A DNA stretch of 64,000 nucleotides. Origin: Hemerocallis citrina (Eukaryota > Streptophyta > Magnoliopsida > Asparagales > Asphodelaceae). The notes beneath the pieces are model-generated. The model saw only the letters and a program-made list of their open reading frames with translations. It was not told the DNA's origin and did not search any database. Every line of letters begins with the position of its first letter. Positions within the stretch are counted from its first letter, which is position 1. The DNA lies in NCBI GenBank assembly GCA_017893485.1, contig CM030364.1, forward strand, positions 205,243,327 through 205,307,326, in the 5' to 3' direction. Below, piece after piece: positions 23,171-34,559 of the stretch. The position numbers and the translations under genes were made by a program.

Positions 23171-23416
23171 TGCCCACAGTTTTCTAGTTGCAGGAATGGA
23201 TTGGCATGGATTTGAAGTCACTGTGAGAGATGTCATAAGATTGAAAAGCTTCCATTATCATACGTTGTATTGTACTTATTCGTTTCCGTTGTGTTGTTGT
23301 AAAGAACAATGTTGTAAATGAAAAAAAATTAAATTCCTTGTAAAATTTGTACGAAGTTGAAGTAAAAGATCCTGTTTTGTTATGAATTACATGTGTTTGG
23401 AATTCGGGGCGTTACA

Positions 23417-23756
23417 ACTGCAGCCTCGATAACACTTATGCCATAGTTAGCAACTGCTGCCTTAGTTATACCATCAATGGGGTCCAGTTCTTAAAATCAA
23501 ACTTTCCCCCTTCACTTCATTTCACTTCATCTTCTTCTTGAAATTTTTTGTATGTGTAATAACCAAATTTTGAAACCCAAAACTTCCTGCCACCCTAATC
23601 TAGCTCCTCCCACTTTGTAAAATCTCTCCCGAGTTATAGAATCAACTTCACCTCATCTTCCTCTCCTCATCAACCTTCAATCCCCAAATCCCCAAACACT
23701 AATTTCCCTATTCGTCAGCAAATTCTCTAAATCTTGCCACCCACATTCAATCTGAT
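23417..23756. repeat. MULE left TIR, inner part
   Basis: Continuation of the TIR after solo LTR D, matched inversely by about 37825-38245. The TTCACTTCATTTCACTTCAT stretch corresponds to the GAAGTGAAG run at 38134-38153. Similarity falls inward. Confidence 0.75.
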
Positions 23757-23934
23757 AACACCCTCGACGAATAGCACCGTGTTCGTATTATTCGATGTCA
23801 TATGTGTTGTCATCTCCGCTCTCAAACACCGGGTTTTTTTTGAAGGTATTCATACAACCCTAGAAAGTATAAATTATGTGTCTTATATTTTTTATTAGAT
23901 AATTACTCGCATTTTCGTCCATTTTCGTATATGT

Positions 23935-24205
23935 ATGGATTACAAAATTCCTATTTTGTTATATTATCGGGGAGAATTATTTCGAGACCCAAAGTTAGGA
24001 GCTTGTTATAGTGATGCCGAACCGGTAGTAGTTTGGGCTCCCCATAATATTACAAAGCACAAACTAGTAGAAAATGTGTATGAAATTACTAACTGGGATA
24101 GAGGTGAATGGAATGTTAAAATCCGAGCTCGATATGCTGCTGGAAAGGAGACTCCCAATATTTGATGGCAGTGCCTGTAGTCAATGATGACTCTCTTTCT
24201 TCCAT
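23935..24205 (+). pseudogene. MULE transposase, N-terminal fragment 1
   Basis: Opens MDYKIPILLYYRGELF and encodes 76 residues resembling the N-terminal leader of plant mudrA-type transposases (a beta-strand, then a YYxGE motif). A one-base shift after residue 76 brings in the frame PVVNDDSLSS, the usual continuation. It stops at 24205 where an LTR starts; the preceding bases TCCAT (24201-24205) are the duplicated target. The next stretch of the same gene is on the minus strand at 33098-33317. Confidence 0.65.
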
Positions 24206-24730
24206 TGTAGCATCCTGGAATTTTAAATAATATTTCAGAATTTATAAATAAATTAAAATGAATTTTTGTGATTTAATAAAAATTTTAAAAAATTTATTAC
24301 GTGCAAATATTTTTCTTGGGAAACACAAAGTCAGAAAATATATTTGGAAAATCTAACATTTATTAGTAGATATTATTTATAAATTTTCAGGATTTTTATG
24401 AATGGTTTATGTCATAATTGTAAATATTCAAAAATGAAGGATTTTTGTGCAAAATTGCCACTTGGAGTAAAAACTCTAGATTTCGGTTTTTTTGGGCTGT
24501 GCTTATTGGCCAGCTAATTCTAGAGAGTAAAGAGATTTAATTTTAATTTATTTTAAATCAATTTGAATAACTAATATTTGGAAGGATCCATATATGTATA
24601 TAAAATAATTTCTTTGAGGCGTAAATTTGTAAATCTTGGGAACCCTAAAATTAGACCCCGACGTATATTAGAGGCAGTAGCAGCTGCTGTTTCTTTGTGG
24701 TGAACTCAAAAATATATTTTCTCATTATTT
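24206..24730 (+). mobile_element. LTR 1, 5' piece
   Basis: Starts TGTAGCATCCTGG after TCCAT and resembles the beginning of B (24774), e.g. TTTATAAA.AA.TTAAAAT and CGTGCAAATATTTTT. It breaks off somewhere in 24700-24735, where hAT transposase sequence begins. Its 3' end is found inverted at 33321. Confidence 0.75.
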
Positions 24731-24773
24731 TTTTGGAGTTTAAAGCTTGGTCCAATATATCAAGCTTTTCATG
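24731..24773 (+). pseudogene. hAT transposase fragment, left of LTR B
   Basis: A short in-frame stretch (reading LGPIYQAFH) continues directly into the hAT frame at 31546 once solo LTR B and one TCATG are set aside. Confidence 0.55.
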
Positions 24774-26393
24774 TGTAGTACCCCGTATTTCTAAATATTA
24801 TTTTAAAGATTTATAAAGGAGTTAAAATAATTTTTGGAGATTTACTAAATGTTTTTCTGAAAAATTATCTTTTTACACGTGCAAAACACGTGCAAATATT
24901 TTTTAAAAAAGTTTAAAAGCCAAAATTATTTTGTGAAAAATCATTATTTATTATTTGAGATTATTTGTGATTTTTCTAGATTTTTCTGATATTTATTGAA
25001 CTGAGTTGCAAATAATTCAAAAAGAAGGATCTTTTTGTAAAATTGTCATTTTGAGGGATGAAAGTGCAAAAATATTTTCTGGACTTTTCAAACAGTGCCG
25101 GCTAGAAATAAAATTTTTATTTTTTTAAATCTCGATTAAATTGGTTTTATCAAGTTTCCAAGTATAGGGATCTATTTATGCAAAGATATATTTTAAAAGG
25201 ATTGCAAATGTGTTCAAAACCCTAATTCTTCTAATTCCGGCCTATTTAAAAGGTGGAGTGCAGCCGTCTTTCGCTGCACAATACAAAGGTTTTATTATTT
25301 TTTTACTTTCATGGAGATTTAAAGAGGGATATTGGATTCTTTGCAAAGGATGGATTCTTCGTCTTACTTTGTTATATTCGTTTGATCTCTCCAACGAGGT
25401 AAGTGATGTAAATTGTTTTGTTTTGTTGTATGTGGTGTTACATCCGTTAGATAACATGTTAGGATTTGAGTATGAATATGTACATGATGGATTGAATGGA
25501 TTGATGATAAAAATTGGATCTTTGAGAAGAACCCTAGTTATTTGTGAGTAGAATTGCATGTGGATGGTTTTAGATTGTTGGAAAACCTAATATAAATTGT
25601 GAGTAGGCTATTTCTTTTGGATTATTGCTGACTTGATTGAGTATGATGGATGTTATGCCTTAATTGATTAAAGAAGAGATTTTTGGACTATTAGTGAGTT
25701 GGATGAATACAACTTGACCATGTAAATGATAAATTTGCTTATGGAACAACTATTGAGAGTAGTTGAGTTTGAGTTTGAGTTTGAGGAATTTTGAGAAAGA
25801 GTAATGGATTAGAAGACCATGTCTTGAGGATTTGAGTTTTGATGTTTAGATTTGGATTTGATACATTTTGACTAAATTTGGGGATTCGTGATTTTGTGAA
25901 AGATTTTATTTGAATTTGGATTTACTCAAATACTAAGTTTTTAAATCTGAATATTTTTTTATTTTAGTTTATGGATTTGTGAAGTTCTTTTGGTGCACAA
26001 GCATGCACACATGTTTTTCATGAATATCGTAATTTGGTGTTTTAGACAGAAATCGAGTTTTTATGTGTTTTCGAAGGATTTTACTATATCTCAACTTATT
26101 TTGGTACTGATAAGGTTCAGAATATAAAATAAGTTATTTTGATGTATGATTGATTCTTAAAAACTCTAATTTTGATATATGCAAACATTCATGTTTTTAT
26201 TTTGAAGAAGTTCAACAAAAAGCTATTTTTATCAATTCAAGTGATTTTTGATTGGTTTTTATGGATCTTTGTATATCCTATAAGTTGTATTTGATCATAT
26301 CAGAAATATACCTTTTATATATTTCATTTTTGTAAAGTAAAACTTCGTATGGGTTGAATTATGCATAACCCAAACTGCAGTCTGTAGGTGTGA

Positions 26394-26775
26394 CAGTCGA
26401 CTGGTATGTTTCGATAGTCGACCGTCGCTACCTGGCTGCTGTGTTTTTCTCGTTTCTTGAAATCTCATGCGAAACAGTCGACTGAACCATTTCTCCAGTC
26501 GACTGTCTCTGCTATGTTTTTGATATTTTCTCGAGGTGTTGGATTTCTGCTCTGGACAGTCGACTGGTGACTTTTATAGTCGACCGTCAACGCTTAGAAT
26601 TTATTTTCTTAAAAATGTTGGATTTTCACTCTGGACAGTCGACTGGTGACTTTTACGGTCGACCGTCAATACTTAGGATTATTTTTCTTTGAAATGTTGG
26701 ATTTTCGCTCTGGACAGTCGACTGATGATTCTTTATAGTCGACTGTTACTGATGCTTTCTTGAGTTATTCTGATG
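26394..26775. repeat. 79-bp tandem repeats with CAGTCGACTG palindromes
   Basis: Three units start TTGGATTT at 26539, 26618 and 26697 (period exactly 79). Each has CTCTGGACAGTCGACTG, and TAGTCGACCGTC or a variant about 20 bp later. Three further CAGTCGACTG sites precede them at 26394, 26475 and 26496. Confidence 0.92.
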
Positions 26776-27064
26776 TTCTTTAAACAATTGATTCATTAAA
26801 TATTTTCTGGATCTATAACTTACTATTCTAAATATTATTGTTTCTACAGAACATATGTTTTCAAGATATTTTATTGTTGGGTTTGGATTCTGGAATTTTA
26901 TAAAGATTTGGGTTCTGTTGATTGGAGAGGTTTCTCCCTATGATCGTTTTGACGATGGATTTGTGAATTTTGGTCTTGTTGAGATCTCTAGGAGTTGAGT
27001 GGGAGTCCTGGAACCGGCAGTTGAGATTGGTTGAGTAAGACCTGGGGGGTCATGGTTTAGTTGT

Positions 27065-30000
27065 TGTAACTCCTATTTTCCGTATTTGTATTTTTATACT
27101 GTATTTTGCCCCATTGTACTCTTTTATCTATTTGAGATCCTGTATTTTGGTTCAGATTGAATAAAATCACTGATTTTTTTCGACTCAAATTTTTTGGTCC
27201 TTTTATCTGATTCAATTGTATGTGCTTCTTGTGTCGTTCTCCATGAAGAACGAGCTATTCTATGTCATTCATCTCTTTATTCTCCATTTTGATACATTTT
27301 GACCAATTTCCTAGTTGGATCCCACTCGAAACGGATACCCTAATACCCGTTAACCTAAACCCTCACTATTTAAACCCTAACCCCATTTTACTGTGCAACC
27401 CTAAACTAACCCGCCGCCCCTCTCCTTCTCTTCCGTCTTCTTCCCCAGGCTCGATCGCATGCAACTCCCAACCCACTCCGCCACTCCCTTGTCACCTCCT
27501 ATCTCGCCATCATCACCACTCCATCGTCCCCAACACCCCTCCACCATCAGCGCCCTCAGAACCACCATTCGCCATCACCAAAACTCTCGAACCCAACCCC
27601 CGAACCCATTTTCGCCATTTTCGACCTCCACCAACCTCTACCCATCTTCGCCAGTCTCCTCCGTCGCCTCGTCAACACCCTCGCCTCCAATCATCATCGT
27701 CATCGCCCCCGAACCCACTCCTCCACTTGCTCCTCTGTTCAAACCCACAAGCAGAGCGTCACACCGTTCTCGTCGCTGCCGATGCCCCTCGACGACAGTG
27801 CCGTCACAGTCGTTGCAGCCTCTCCGTGGCCGTCGCAGTCATGCCGTCGCGTCGCCACGTCGAAGACCACGCCGTCGCCATCCTCTCGCTCGATCTTTGT
27901 TTCGACGAAGAAGAGAAGGAAGAGGAAGCAGCCGATTGGGCGGGATTTAATCCCAGCCCTTGGATCGCTTCAAGATCCGTGCCATCGAGCTGATCTGATC
28001 GCTGTCCCGTGTTTTGCCACACCGGATCCCGCTCGCCGTCCCCTGTTCTGGCCAGATCCGCTTCTTTGGAGAAGTCTGATTGGCTGCGTTCGGTGTTTTC
28101 GCTGTTTTGCCGCACCAGATCCAAATTCGCCGTACGCTGTTTTGGGCTGATCCGGTGGGGGAAAATCGCTCTACGGTTGATTTTTGCACGTGCTTCACAC
28201 GTGCTTTTGGGAGATTGTGTCCGGAGTTTTTCGATCTCATTTTCTTCAACAATCGGATCTAATCGTCTTCAATCAAGGCAAGTATTCCTCTTATACACAT
28301 TTTTGTTCTAGTACAAGCATTCCTTGAAACTACTGCAAATAGTTAGAAATTGTGACTCCTTCTTGACTGTCGTTGTTGATCAATTATTAAACCTCCTCAA
28401 TTTCATAATCTTAAGAGTCACAATAAATTCATTGTTTTATATTACAATTACTTAGACTCATATTACCCCCTGAATACATGGACACATGAAATTAAGGAGC
28501 CCTAGATTTGTAGACATATGTTATATCTTACATTTGATGAACTTGCACCCATTTGGCTTGAAAAATAATCATTACATTTCTGTTTTGATGATCATTTCCC
28601 TGTATTTGTATCACACATTAACCTAGACGCCTAATAACTAATTTTCAGGTAACCTATACTAGTAAGATATTCCCACATGTTGCTGTCCTGAATCTTGTTA
28701 TGCTGTTTTGGCCCCTTTAACGTCGGAATTTGAACCCGATCCCTGAATAGAAAATGTAGCTCTGGATGTCTAAATGTCGATAGCCTCCGAAATTTTTAAA
28801 TTCGGAGTTACGGTCTAGGAGTTATTGCAGTTTTACTGTAGCTATGTCGGTAGACGCAGATTTGTAAAACTGCTGCACATCTTTACTTTGTGAATTAATT
28901 TAACTATGTTAACAGCAAGCATTTGACTTGAAATTTTATATGCGGTTGCTGGACACCCTATAGGACTTTCTCAATTTTTCTTAGAATTAATTAACATTAC
29001 TTCAATACTATTTCACATGTGTAAATACAAATACACAATTTTGCCTAAACACTTGAGCCGTGAAATTCGCTATTTTGACACATGTTCCCACCACTTTCTC
29101 GTACCTTGTTTCGCACACTTGTATGCTTGCTTGATAAAAATTCATAAATGTAACAAGCCGGGGTTTAAGGGAAAGACTATAGTAGTGGACAATATAAGTA
29201 AGTGTACTCGGAAGGGGGCCCGTGTTTCCCAAATACTTGGTTCATGAACTTGTTGTATCTTGATCGATTCATGGAGTCAATTACTTGGCTCATGAACTTG
29301 TTTGATTCATGAACACACTGTGCGGTTCTTGAACTTGTTAGTGGATTCGCGAACTTGTTTCGTGAACTTGTTATTTATTTTCTGATTCATGAACCATGGC
29401 TTGCTTGATACTTGATACCTGAGTACACCGCCCTATAGACTCCATTACTAGGTCTAAACGAAATTGCAATGACTGTAGCAACCATGTAGTAAAAGTATGG
29501 ATGCATAAAGTGCTACCTAGATAGTAATAACTACAAGACTTGAATATGATACCTGCTTACTCGATACTTGATTACATGATATATGAAACCTGATACATGA
29601 AACTCGAACTTGATACATGTTTACTTGAAGCTTGATGACTTGTTACATGAGACTTGATACTTGAATCATAACACTTGACATTTATAACTTGATACTTGAG
29701 ACCTGACAACTTGACACTAGACTTGAGACTTGACACCTGACACTTGTACTAGATGCCTGTCACTTGATGTTAGATACCCCTACAGGTCCACTTGCCATGT
29801 GTTTTACTATTAGAATTTGTTATCCAGCCTGTTACTCGAGTTGTCCTTCTTGCTAGCTAGTTCTTGGTTTCCACTACTTGTTGTATCCCTTGTTACATTC
29901 TTGATTCCAATTCTTATTCCCCATTACTTGTACTCGTTTTTACTATTTGTGGCCCTAACTTGCACTAAGGGCATTTTCTCTTGTTTTCCCTATTTTTTCC

Positions 30001-30388
30001 TTTCTTTATTTATTAAGCAGACTTTGGAGACGAGTTGCCTGATGGAATTGGCGAGCAGACATTTCAGGTTTCGCTTGGAGCAAGGACTTGTTTAAATAAT
30101 TGTTTTCCTTAAGTTATTTATTTCTTCTGTTGTATAAGACTTGTAACGGGCTGATGTTCCCGAGTTTTATTTTGATCTAGACTTAAAAACTATTTGGACA
30201 TTATTATTTATGTTCAATTGTTTTCTGTTGCTTAATGAATTATTCATGCATGCTTGGTTATATATAAATCTTATTATATCTTTGTTATGATGCTGAGTCG
30301 ATCCTACAGCTTATGGATGATGTTAAAATCATTCGCTGGGCTTCGTTATGCGCTCGTATTCCATATTTTTGGGAAGCGGGGCGTGACA
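27065..30388 (+). mobile_element. Solo LTR E
   Basis: Starts TGTAACTCC and ends AGCGGGGCGTGACA, flanked by a perfect GTTGT duplication (27060-27064, 30389-30393). Joining the flanks restores the GTTGTTGA...AAGTCCGGCAG context of element A near 1108-1135, which confirms insertion into B. Length 3324 bp. The GC-rich zone 27400-28150 contains overlapping proline, serine and arginine-rich frames on both strands that look like composition artefacts. Paired CACGTG at 28187-28192 and 28198-28203. A TACTTGA-type degenerate repeat lies at about 29540-29790. Confidence 0.92.
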
Positions 30389-31540
30389 GTTGTTGTTGAG
30401 TATTTAAGTCCGGCAGGATACACTAACTCTAGAGATGGGGATTTTTGCGGTTAAATAATAATCAACTTAAGGACAAACACTACTGGAAATGTGATGGAAC
30501 TTGGAAAACGTAAGTATAGGCTCATGGTTTTGTTAGTCCAACGGATGCGTTCCAGGACGGTTTGTTGTTCTGTTTTGAGAGGACATTTGTGTGTTCGCGT
30601 GTTAAGGGTCTGCAGGCCTATTCACAGAGCATGCAGGGTGCATTTGCGTGTCGAGGATCGGTAGGCCTATTCACGGAATGTACCTGGTGTATCTGCACGT
30701 CGAGGGCCTTGCAAGCCTATTCGTGCGGTACACGGGTTTGGGAGATGAATCTTCGGTTGTTTTTGAGCTATCTTACATGATGCTTGTGCGTCGAGGGCTG
30801 TGGTGCCTATTCGCGGAGTATTCTGGATCTTATTTTCCATCACCGTAGTAGGATTAGTTGCATAACGAGGGGTTATCCCTATAAAGTGGAGATCGTTAAG
30901 AGCTTGCACTGGACCTATGTACTATGGAATGCATAGAATCCGACAAGTACGCATTGGAGAGTCAGCATATAGAAATGTGTTTTCTTGACTTGATTTTATG
31001 CTTGTGTTTTTCTGTTTTTCTACACTTGACACTTAGTTTACATTCACTTGATGTTTTCATGTATTACTATCTACTATCTTATATTCTTGATGTTTTCATG
31101 CTTTACTTATTTATTATTTCTCATTCCTTTATTCTTGTTGATTATACATATTGTGGATAACTCTATATTTTATGATTTAATTATTTTGCTTTGTTTTTAT
31201 GTCACTCACACCGTTATGGCTGATCCCTTTAGTTTTGGGGGTTAGGGATCATCTCTAGCCTCATATTTTACAGGTTGTTGCTTAGAGCTTGGGGTTTGGA
31301 TGCTTGAGATAGACTGAGATAATAGAGCTTGTGTAAAATGTAATAGAAAGTGTTGTAAAAGAAAAAGTTTGTAACTCGAGGTGTTTTGTATTCCGCTGTG
31401 TTGTAAATGATTGTTGTAATAAAAGTTGGAATAAAAATTATCTGTATTTTTTGGCTATGTATACTATTGCAATTGAAGTTGATGCTGAGAACTGTGCCAC
31501 GTAATTCTAAGATATCATATTGAAAATTCGAGGCGCTATA

Positions 31541-32557
31541 TCATGATTGGTATAAACTTAGGAGAGTTGTATATAAACGTTTTCCTAAAGATGTTAGACA
31601 TCGTTGGAATTCTACATTTGATTTATTAGGTATTTTTCTTCATTATCGTTTTAATCTTAGAGATTTTTGTGTTGTAATGAGTATGCAAAATTGTATGTCA
31701 GATGATAATTTTTGGTTTTTTGCCGATAGTTTGTATAAATTTTTAGAACCTTTTAACGATGCTACTTTGCAATTTTCAAACACATATAAATCTACTTCTA
31801 GTGGTATTTTACATGAAATTTTCATTATGATGACAACAATTAAAGATTTGCAAAATGACCATTTTATTGTGGATATGGTTAATGCGGCATATATTAAAAT
31901 TTTATAATATTTTCATCCATTTCCTATGTTATATTGTGAAGCTAGTGTAATGAATCCTATGATTAAATTAGATGGCACAAAAAATTTAACTGAAATTTTT
32001 TACACTTATGCCCCACACGATGCAATACAAGATTTTGATCATGTTGTTTTTACTCGTCAATTTGAGCATAAATTGACTAGGTTATATGATACTTCTGATA
32101 GACTTTATTCATCTAACACTACACGAATACAAACACAATATGTTGATTCTTCTTCTTCGTCCTCCATATTAGCAAAAGAGAAAAGTAATGCAACTAGTAG
32201 TGTTTTAAACTTATTAAATCAAAAAAACCAAGAACCAATTCACCAAATGAGTTGAATTGGTATAATGCACAAAGTTCGATTGAAGATGTAGTAGATGTGT
32301 TACAGTTTTGGAAGAGCGATGAAGTTATTTTTAATATTCTTTCTCGTATGGCTAGAGATTTGCTAACAACACTGGTGTCAATCGTTGCATCGAAAAATGC
32401 TTTTTCTCTTGGTGGCAGGATAATGAGCCCGAATAGGAATCGATTGACAGCCAAAAATTTGGAGATGCTAGTATGCACCGAAGATTGGATGAAAGTGGAA
32501 GAGAGGACCCAAGATTTACTTGAAGCACAAGCTGGCTCAACAAGTAGCGATGAATGA
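31541..32557 (+). pseudogene. hAT transposase, C-terminal half
   Basis: After the LTR, the frame reads through KRFPKDVRHRWNST, the conserved D-x-x-x-RWNST block of hAT transposases. It then passes an in-frame TAA at 31905 and a frameshift near 32250 into the hAT dimerisation region. There FWKS, ILSRMARDLL, VASKNAFSLGGR and MLVCTEDW are all visible (about 32310-32490). hAT transposases cut and paste DNA with 8-bp target duplication; the C-terminal region forms the multimer. The N-terminal BED zinc finger and first catalytic half are missing, lost at the rearrangement near 24700-24730. The end at 32557 is a normal-looking terminus. Confidence 0.85.
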
Positions 32558-33096
32558 ACAATTAGACTTAGTTGATTTACATTTATATGATGTACAATAT
32601 ATTGAAAATAATTGGAAAATTTAGGGGGATGAGATTCTATATTTAGGTTAAGTAGAAGTGCACGACAATAGTCCAATGCCTTCTCTTTAATCTAAATAGA
32701 GGCCATCTTGATCTCTAAATTCAAATAATTCCCTTATTTTGTTATTTGATCTAATTTGTATGAAATTATATTCATGAACTTCATTTTATTTAACAAGTTG
32801 TAAGTTATTAAATCAATTAAATTTGGTTTCAATTTCTTTTATTTATTAGTTATTTGCAATTGTTATGAAATTACAATTTAATACTTGATCTTTCATCTTC
32901 CTTTAAAAAAAATTATACTAAAAAACCGGCCCGTCCCCCACCCTTGGGGCCGGGGGCCAGGTCCGGGCCTAGGTTTTCCTCACCTAGCCCGGCCCGGCCC
33001 ATGAAATCTTCGAGCCCGACCCAGGTTGGCCCGAGACCGGGCAAAGCCGGGTAGTTCAGGCCCGGCCCGACCCGGGTGGCCTGGATGCCACCCCTA
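32558..33096 (+). other. hAT 3' subterminal region and end
   Basis: AT-rich for 350 bp, then a sharply GC-rich stretch with repeated CCCGGCCCG-type words (32925-33080), ending GGATGCCACCCCTA. Plant hAT elements commonly end with (T)AGGGGTGGCA in inverted form, which matches. The following GTATTTGT (33097-33104) would be the 8-bp target copy, but the other end is missing, so it cannot be tested. Confidence 0.7.
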
Positions 33097-33097
33097 G

Positions 33098-33317
33098 TAT
33101 TTGTAGGCATTGGATTTGTGAACATATTTTCTTGTCGATGCGACAATCTTTCATGCAGTTCAGGACTCGCATAGGTACTTGTCTCATTAGTCGGGATTTC
33201 ACGTACTGGGCTTGGCATACGATTAACAAGTGGCAGACTATTAGGAACACTGATTTTGTCAACATATAACTCCAATGCAGTCCAACTAGAATTCAGATCA
33301 ACTTTTCTTGCAATCAT
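33098..33317 (-). pseudogene. MULE transposase fragment 2 (inverted)
   Basis: The minus strand reads on from TCCATG, directly adjoining the LTR end at 33321, with a block containing SSWTALELYVDK. This corresponds to the VELYVE-type end of the MULE N-terminal region. On sequence continuity it belongs right after fragment 1 (which ends ...TCCAT at 24205) but lies on the opposite strand, so the segment has been inverted. It ends where the hAT element starts. Confidence 0.6.
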
Positions 33318-33320
33318 GGA

Positions 33321-33553
33321 TGTAGCGCCCCGAATTTTCAATAAATAAAATTAGAAATACGTGGCACAAATTTCAGAATCAACCTCAATTGTAATCATAA
33401 ACATAGCATCCAAATATAGGGAAATTTAAAACTTTTATTGCATCAACTCTTTTACAAAGCACAGCAGAATTTAAACACCTTGGATTACAATTCTTTTTAC
33501 AACACAACATCATAAATACAATTTTTCTCTTTATAATCAATCTTTTTACAAGA
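33321..33553 (-). mobile_element. LTR 1, 3' piece (inverted)
   Basis: Reverse complement of the last about 230 bp of an A/B-type LTR: on the minus strand it ends AATTCGGGGCGCTACA, next to TCCAT (33316-33320). With 24201-24205 this makes a perfect 5-bp target duplication read on opposite strands. The inner limit is near ATGCATATTC at 33548. Confidence 0.8.
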
Positions 33554-33555
33554 TA

Positions 33556-34085
33556 TGCATATTCTCCCGTACATGACTTGCCACCATCGAATTCAAGCTT
33601 TTTCGTAATCTTGTCAATAACGAAAGCATTATTCAAGACTTCGGCCATGCTACGGTTAATAATGATTTAGTAGAAGATGAAGAAGATGAAGATTTGGAGG
33701 TAGATGTAGAACATGAGAAATATGAAGATGATGAGCATCTAGACGATAATGTTAATGAAGTTCAGGAAACAGTAGCCAATGTTCCACCACTGCCCCCTAA
33801 CTCAATTCATAAGTCTAACTGTACTTGAATTGGAATCTACTGATGGGAGTAATAGTGCCCGGGTTCATCAAAATACAGAAGAATGTTGTGGTTCTTCGGA
33901 GATAGGAAGATTGTACATTGAGCAAAAGTTTGAAAGCAAAGATAATATCCAACATGCGGTTAAGATGTTATCTATTAAGGAACATTGAGAATTTGTAGTA
34001 GTGAAATCGAACCAAAGGTTTTATATCGTCCAATGTAAATACGCACCAAAAGTACGGACAAATGAGGATACGCTGAAGGTGTAGC
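33556..34085 (+). pseudogene. MULE transposase fragment 3 (MuDR N-terminal domain)
   Basis: Back on the plus strand, an acidic spacer (VEDEEDEDLEVDVEHE) is followed, after a frame change near 33805, by a block resembling the plant MuDR N-terminal domain: GRLYIEQKFESKDN, then AVKMLSIKEH, a stop at 33986, and the FVVVKSNQRFYIVQCKYAP region. The catalytic MULE core and SWIM zinc finger are not found downstream, so the element is internally deleted. Confidence 0.7.
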
Positions 34086-34204
34086 TGGAAGATGAGGGAA
34101 CCTACAAACACACACGAAGAATTGATAAGGGGAATCGAGGCGGGTTTAGCTACAATATTATTACGTGTAAATTCAATGGTTTAAAATATATAAACACAAC
34201 TTAC

Positions 34205-34468
34205 ATTTGTAGCTGTGGTACCACGTCCACGGCCGCCACTACTAGTTGACTTGTGTATGGTTCTCGGGGGTCTTCCAATGCAAGTTTGAGCTCTCCGACC
34301 TCCCTCACTAGTGCCGGCAAGTTCATGGGTATCTTCTTGCATTCATTAATCAGTATGATGTCAAATGCATTATAAATAATGAATTATTTCAATCATCGAA
34401 CACTAACTACTTACCGGTTGTTGCCTAGAACGAGTCGACGGTCCTAGATTACCCCTCATTCGTGCCAT
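34205..34468 (-). CDS. Small two-exon ORF in MULE, opposite to transposase (hypothetical)
   Basis: On the minus strand an ATG at 34468 opens MARMRGNLGPSTRSRQQP (34468-34415), followed by a good donor GTAAGT. The next segment (about 34337-34205) encodes a basic, glycine-arginine stretch ending in SSGGRGRGTTATN in one frame, followed by another GTAAGT. In the frame set by the most obvious acceptor it instead ends at a stop near 34212. Position and direction recall the convergent second gene of autonomous Mutator elements, but no homology to mudrB can be claimed. It could equally be the displaced C-terminus of the transposase. Confidence 0.35.
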
Positions 34469-34559
34469 TACCTACTTGCTGAATAAATACACAATTGTAT
34501 ACGTAGATATTAGAATATGAATAATATAAAACAAATAAATAATTTGACATGAAGAAGCT

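Larger units (their letters stand above)
17314..23416 (+). mobile_element. Solo LTR D with nested solo LTR
   Basis: Starts TGTAACATCCCC and ends AATTCGGGGCGTTACA, flanked by a perfect ACTGC duplication (17309-17313, 23417-23421). It lies in the left TIR of the MULE: the TIR homology resumes exactly after it. Without the nested solo LTR (18051-21030) and its 5-bp duplication it is 3118 bp, close to the 3071 bp of element C. No internal coding region or primer site is present. TATAAATA at 17780-17787 and paired CACGTG at 17648-17659 mark the LTR promoter zone. Confidence 0.92.
24774..31540 (+). mobile_element. Solo LTR B with nested solo LTR
   Basis: Starts TGTAGTACCCCG and ends TCGAGGCGCTATA, flanked by a perfect TCATG duplication (24769-24773, 31541-31545). 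It splits a hAT transposase reading frame. Removing E (27065-30388) and its duplication leaves 3438 bp without coding sequence. Paired CACGTG at 24876-24881 and 24887-24892 lie about 100 bp from the start. A 79-bp tandem array of CAGTCGACTG sits at 26539-26775. The 3' third matches element A. Confidence 0.92.

Noticed and set aside
26394..26775. CRISPR-like array (regular palindromic repeats)
   Set aside because: Units are whole 79-bp tandem repeats without unique spacers, in a plant LTR, with no associated genes.
27262..28311. Several overlapping proline, serine and arginine-rich open frames on both strands
   Set aside because: They lie in the GC-rich leader-like zone of solo LTR E, are open in many frames at once, and show no domain. 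The same zone in E2 and E3 gives different proteins.
31643..32676. Minus-strand frames opposite the hAT transposase
   Set aside because: Shadows of the plus-strand hAT coding sequence, whose motifs are clear.
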